This document shows positions 6,139 to 6,368 of a DNA stretch of 6,368 nt, piece by piece (position 1 is the stretch's first letter; the number at the start of each line of letters is the position of its first letter). The position numbers and the translations under genes are program-made. The notes beneath the pieces were generated by a model. The model had not been told where the DNA came from and ran no database searches. It saw nothing but the letters and a program-made list of their open reading frames with translations. Source of the DNA: CAYGKP01 sp964350605 (lineage in GTDB: Bacteria > Bacteroidota > Bacteroidia > Cytophagales > JAAEPT01); assembly GCA_964350605.1 (NCBI GenBank), contig CAYGKP010000147.1:1-6368 (forward strand), written 5' to 3'.

Positions 6139-6368
6139 CTACCTTTTCTGATGCACCACCGAGCGCACCATCCGTGCGGCATGGGTGCTTGCCTTGATTT
6201 CCGGTTCGAGTAGACCTGTCAGGGACGTAAAGATTGGCGGCAATTTCCCGGCAGGAAGCCCCGTCGTCAGACGGAAAAAACGGTACATCACCCAAAGCAA
6301 GGCCCGTTTCCACCAAGTGGTTACTGGCTGAAAGTCGGCGCCAAGCCACTTGGGCGGGGGGGGGGGGG
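6139..6368 (-). CDS. 3' end of an unidentified convergent gene (partial, start outside window)
   Basis: Reading the minus strand, one frame is open from the window edge to a TAG whose last base is 6139. It gives about 75 C-terminal residues. After the doubtful poly-proline from the terminal G run, the peptide begins KWLGADFQPVTTWWKRALLW and ends RMVRSVVHQKR. The composition looks protein-like: aromatic and Trp-rich clusters, a basic tail, and about two thirds of codons ending in G or C, roughly as expected for the neighbours. The stop lies just two bases past the purM stop, the neat convergent spacing of real genes, whereas the longer minus-strand frame over 6008-6349 overlaps purM heavily and reads like a shadow. 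I do not recognise the family. The hydrophobic, basic stretch might touch a membrane, but no function is claimed. The start codon is not in the window. Confidence 0.6.
   Translation of the reverse strand, partial: PPPPPKWLGADFQPVTTWWKRALLWVMYRFFRLTTGLPAGKLPPIFTSLTGLLEPEIKASTHAARMVRSVVHQKR
6313..6353. repeat. Inverted repeat near the window end
   Basis: CCAAGTGG at 6313-6320 is matched by its reverse complement CCACTTGG at 6346-6353, with 25 bases between. A second short palindrome, CCAAG-CCA-CTTGG, spans 6341-6353. It lies within the partial minus-strand gene, so it may be chance. Its closeness to the terminal G run could also mark a fold-back artefact at a contig edge. Confidence 0.35.
6356..6368. 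other. Terminal run of 13 G, probable sequence-end artefact
   Basis: The last 13 bases are all G. No other homopolymer of this length occurs in the window. Long G runs at the very end of a sequence are typical of two-colour Illumina reads after signal loss, carried to a contig edge. If real, it would encode consecutive prolines in the minus-strand gene. The reading frame beyond this point should not be trusted. Confidence 0.6.

Noticed and set aside
6008..6349. Minus-strand open frame of 113 codons with an ATG-type start near the window end
   Set aside because: It overlaps purM by about 130 bases and reads as low-quality protein. Another minus-strand frame ending at 6139 fits the geometry and composition better.

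Overview
The window reads as part of a GC-rich member of the Bacteroidota. This is an inference from gene content: a two-gene heterodisulfide-reductase-like iron-sulfur module, a short protein of the Bacteroidota 'ABC transporter ATPase' family, a lipoprotein with TPR, beta-propeller and OmpA-C parts as in type IX secretion proteins, and the long form of AIR synthase found in that phylum. None of the five plus-strand starts has a clear Shine-Dalgarno sequence, which also fits. GC content looks high for the phylum, so a marine or environmental GC-rich lineage is plausible. I cannot name a genus.

Layout: 11-2613 holds three tightly packed plus-strand genes, probably one operon. The first is a membrane cytochrome-b-like protein fused to a dicluster ferredoxin domain (439 aa). 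The second is a soluble protein with two CCG (cysteine-rich) domains (258 aa), overlapping the first by one base. The third is a 165-aa Bacteroidota protein of unknown role. Genes one and two together have the parts and total length of a FadF/EMO-type membrane oxidoreductase, which passes electrons from a soluble donor such as electron transfer flavoprotein to menaquinone. Here those parts are split over two reading frames.

A 135-base AT-richer gap (2614-2748) carries small inverted repeats. It precedes a 725-aa lipoprotein (2749-4926) with the PorE-like order TPR, PD40 propeller, carboxypeptidase-regulatory-like domain, OmpA-C peptidoglycan-binding domain. This gene must use a non-ATG start if its signal peptide is real. 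After 34 bases comes purM (4961-6136), an enzyme of purine synthesis.

The end of the window (6139-6368) was easy to miss. It holds the 3' end of a convergent minus-strand gene whose stop lies two bases past the purM stop and whose start is outside the window. The sequence ends in 13 G, which looks like a sequence or assembly end artefact. I see no mobile element, CRISPR array, tRNA or rRNA. I did not find a clearly new system; the most interesting items are the split oxidoreductase with its unknown partner and the PorE-like lipoprotein.
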